Source: Nocardioidaceae bacterium (GTDB lineage: Bacteria > Actinomycetota > Actinomycetes > Propionibacteriales > Nocardioidaceae). From it: a stretch of 64,000 nucleotides of DNA. Position 1 is the stretch's first letter, and every line of letters begins with the position of its first letter. The stretch is from contig CP076053.1 of NCBI GenBank assembly GCA_018672315.1, positions 3,397,827 through 3,461,826 of the forward strand. Direction: 5' to 3'. Under the pieces are notes generated by a model. It was not told where the DNA came from. It saw only the letters and a program-made list of their open reading frames with translations, and did no database searches. A program made the position numbers and the translations under genes. Below, one piece after another: positions 62,738 through 64,000 of this stretch.

Positions 62738-64000
62738 ATGCCCCACGACATCGATGCGTCCTTCCTCGCGTTGGACTTCGGTCCGCTCGCGGAGTCCGCG
62801 CTGGCGGTCGCCGAGCAGGCGGGGGCCGAGCACGCCGACTTCCGGTTCGAGCGCCTGCGGACCCAGGACGTCTCCGCGCGCGACGGTGAGGTGCAGGGCG
62901 TCGCGGAGCGCACCGAGGTCGGCTACGCCGTCCGCGTCCTGCTGGACGGCGTGTGGGGCTTCGCCTCCGACGTCGTGCTCACGACCGAGCGTGCCGCGGT
63001 GACCGCGCAGCGCGCCCTCGAGGTCGCCCGGGTCGCCGCCGCCATGACCTCGCGACGCGTACGCCTCGCCGCCGAGCCGGTGCACGCCGACCGCACCTGG
63101 GTCTCGGCGTACGACATCGACCCCTTCACCGTCGGCCTGGACGAGAAGACCTCGCTGCTGACGGGCTGGACCGAGCGGCTCGTGGCGAGCGACCCGGTCG
63201 CCCACGCGGTCGCACACCTCGCCCAGGTGCACGAGAACAAGTTCTACGCCGACCTCGCGGGCACCTCGACCACGCAGCAGCGCGTACGCCTCCTGAGCCA
63301 GGTCGAGGTCTTCGGCTCCGACACGGCCCGCGGCGTGGCGGACTCGATGCGCACGGTCGCGCCACCGGTCGGCCGCGGGTGGGAGCACATGTCGGCCCCC
63401 GACGCGATGGACCGCTGGGACCGGGAGCTCAGCGCCCTGCCCGGCCTGCTGGGCGACAAGCTCGCCGCTCCCAGCGTCGAGGCGGGCAGCTACGACCTCG
63501 TGGTCCACCCCTCGAACCTGTGGCTGACGATCCACGAGTCCATCGGGCACGCGACCGAGCTCGACCGGGCTCTCGGCTACGAGGCGAACTACGCCGGCAC
63601 CTCCTTCGCCACCCCCGACAAGCTCGGCTCGCTGCGTTACGGCAGTGACCTGATGCACGTGACGGGCGACCGCACGCAACAGCACGGGCTCGCCACGATC
63701 GGCTACGACGACGACGGCGTCGAGGGCCAGTCCTGGGACCTCGTGCGTGACGGCGTGCTCGTGGGCTACCAGCTCGACCGCGCCATGGCCCACACCTACG
63801 GGGCCGAGCTCAACGAGGGCCGGTCGAACGGCTGCGCGTACGCCGACTCCCCCGGGCACGTCCCGATCCAGCGCATGGCGAACGTCTCGCTCCAGCCGGG
63901 CACGGCTGACCTGGGCGTCGAGGACCTGATCGGCGACGTCGAGCGCGGCCTGTACGTGATCGGTGACCGGTCCTGGTCCATCGACATGCAGCGCTACAAC
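62738..64000 (+). CDS. tldD: Metalloprotease TldD, C-terminus cut off by window edge
   Basis: The first 421 codons of a TldD/PmbA-family metalloprotease. The N-terminal domain (AESALAVAEQAGAEHADFRFERLRTQDVSARDGEVQGVAERTEVGYAVRVL) and the zinc-binding motif NLWLTIHESIGHATELDRALGYEANYAGTSF near 265 are clear; the HExxxH Glu is the catalytic residue. TldD with TldE matures or degrades small proteins and microcins. A tldE partner would be expected just beyond the right edge. Confidence 0.93.
   Translation, partial: MPHDIDASFLALDFGPLAESALAVAEQAGAEHADFRFERLRTQDVSARDGEVQGVAERTEVGYAVRVLLDGVWGFASDVVLTTERAAVTAQRALEVARVAAAMTSRRVRLAAEPVHADRTWVSAYDIDPFTVGLDEKTSLLTGWTERLVASDPVAHAVAHLAQVHENKFYADLAGTSTTQQRVRLLSQVEVFGSDTARGVADSMRTVAPPVGRGWEHMSAPDAMDRWDRELSALPGLLGDKLAAPSVEAGSYDLVVHPSNLWLTIHESIGHATELDRALGYEANYAGTSFATPDKLGSLRYGSDLMHVTGDRTQQHGLATIGYDDDGVEGQSWDLVRDGVLVGYQLDRAMAHTYGAELNEGRSNGCAYADSPGHVPIQRMANVSLQPGTADLGVEDLIGDVERGLYVIGDRSWSIDMQRYN

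Overview
The window is very GC-rich (about 70 percent by eye), densely packed chromosomal DNA with strong third-position G/C bias and frequent GTG starts. Gene content points to an actinobacterium, most likely Nocardioidaceae-like: a mycothiol-type DsbA/nitroreductase homologue, a DUF222-HNH endonuclease, a DUF2695 protein, an ACT-domain malic enzyme and a class E sortase. The family assignment is inference. About two dozen genes have a TANNNT-like -10 box 5 to 8 bases before the start codon and no Shine-Dalgarno sequence, so much of the transcription looks leaderless. No tRNA, rRNA, CRISPR array, insertion sequence or prophage was seen; this reads as core chromosome. Layout: 1-14 kb holds a truncated SGNH-domain protein, malic enzyme, an aldo-keto reductase, a fused four-domain ABC exporter with one intact and one degenerate ATP site, an HNH endonuclease, a sortase E gene followed by two coupled SGNH paralogues, and two alpha/beta hydrolases. 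14-24 kb holds a frame-broken condensation-type acyltransferase, small unknown genes, the peptide/carbon-starvation transporter CstA, a 30-residue gene with a strong ribosome binding site, 6-phosphofructokinase, and two coupled methyltransferases. 24-30 kb holds an AAA+ ATPase with phased repeats over its start, then a thiamine operon (thiM-thiE-thiD-SDR, minus strand) led by a TPP riboswitch, a PIG-L deacetylase with YccF, and an MFS transporter. 30-44 kb holds glutathione-independent formaldehyde dehydrogenase with a Crp-like site upstream, SelO, a kinase-fold protein lacking catalytic residues, CinA, a VKOR homologue, a pirin, alcohol dehydrogenase and a one-chain dihydroxyacetone kinase. 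44-58 kb holds a MOSC protein, secreted hydrolases, a cyclophilin lipoprotein, DJ-1/PfpI, the mycothiol nitroreductase-like protein, a flavin reductase, acyl-CoA dehydrogenase, aminopeptidase N, PAP2 phosphatase and FdhD. 58-64 kb holds the coupled sbcDC nuclease genes and the start of tldD. Functional links visible in the layout are riboswitch-controlled thiamine synthesis and salvage, redox/detoxification genes (FdhA, MDR reductases, VKOR, DsbA-like, flavin reductase), cell-surface modification (sortase plus three SGNH paralogues), and DNA-break processing (SbcCD). The most unusual features are non-coding: a 140-base mosaic of palindromes and 21-bp tandem repeats between two convergent genes (49038-49180), a second large palindrome at 50690-50719, a nested inverted-repeat element before sbcD, the helically phased heptamers at the AAA+ gene, and a roughly six-fold excess of CGTACG.
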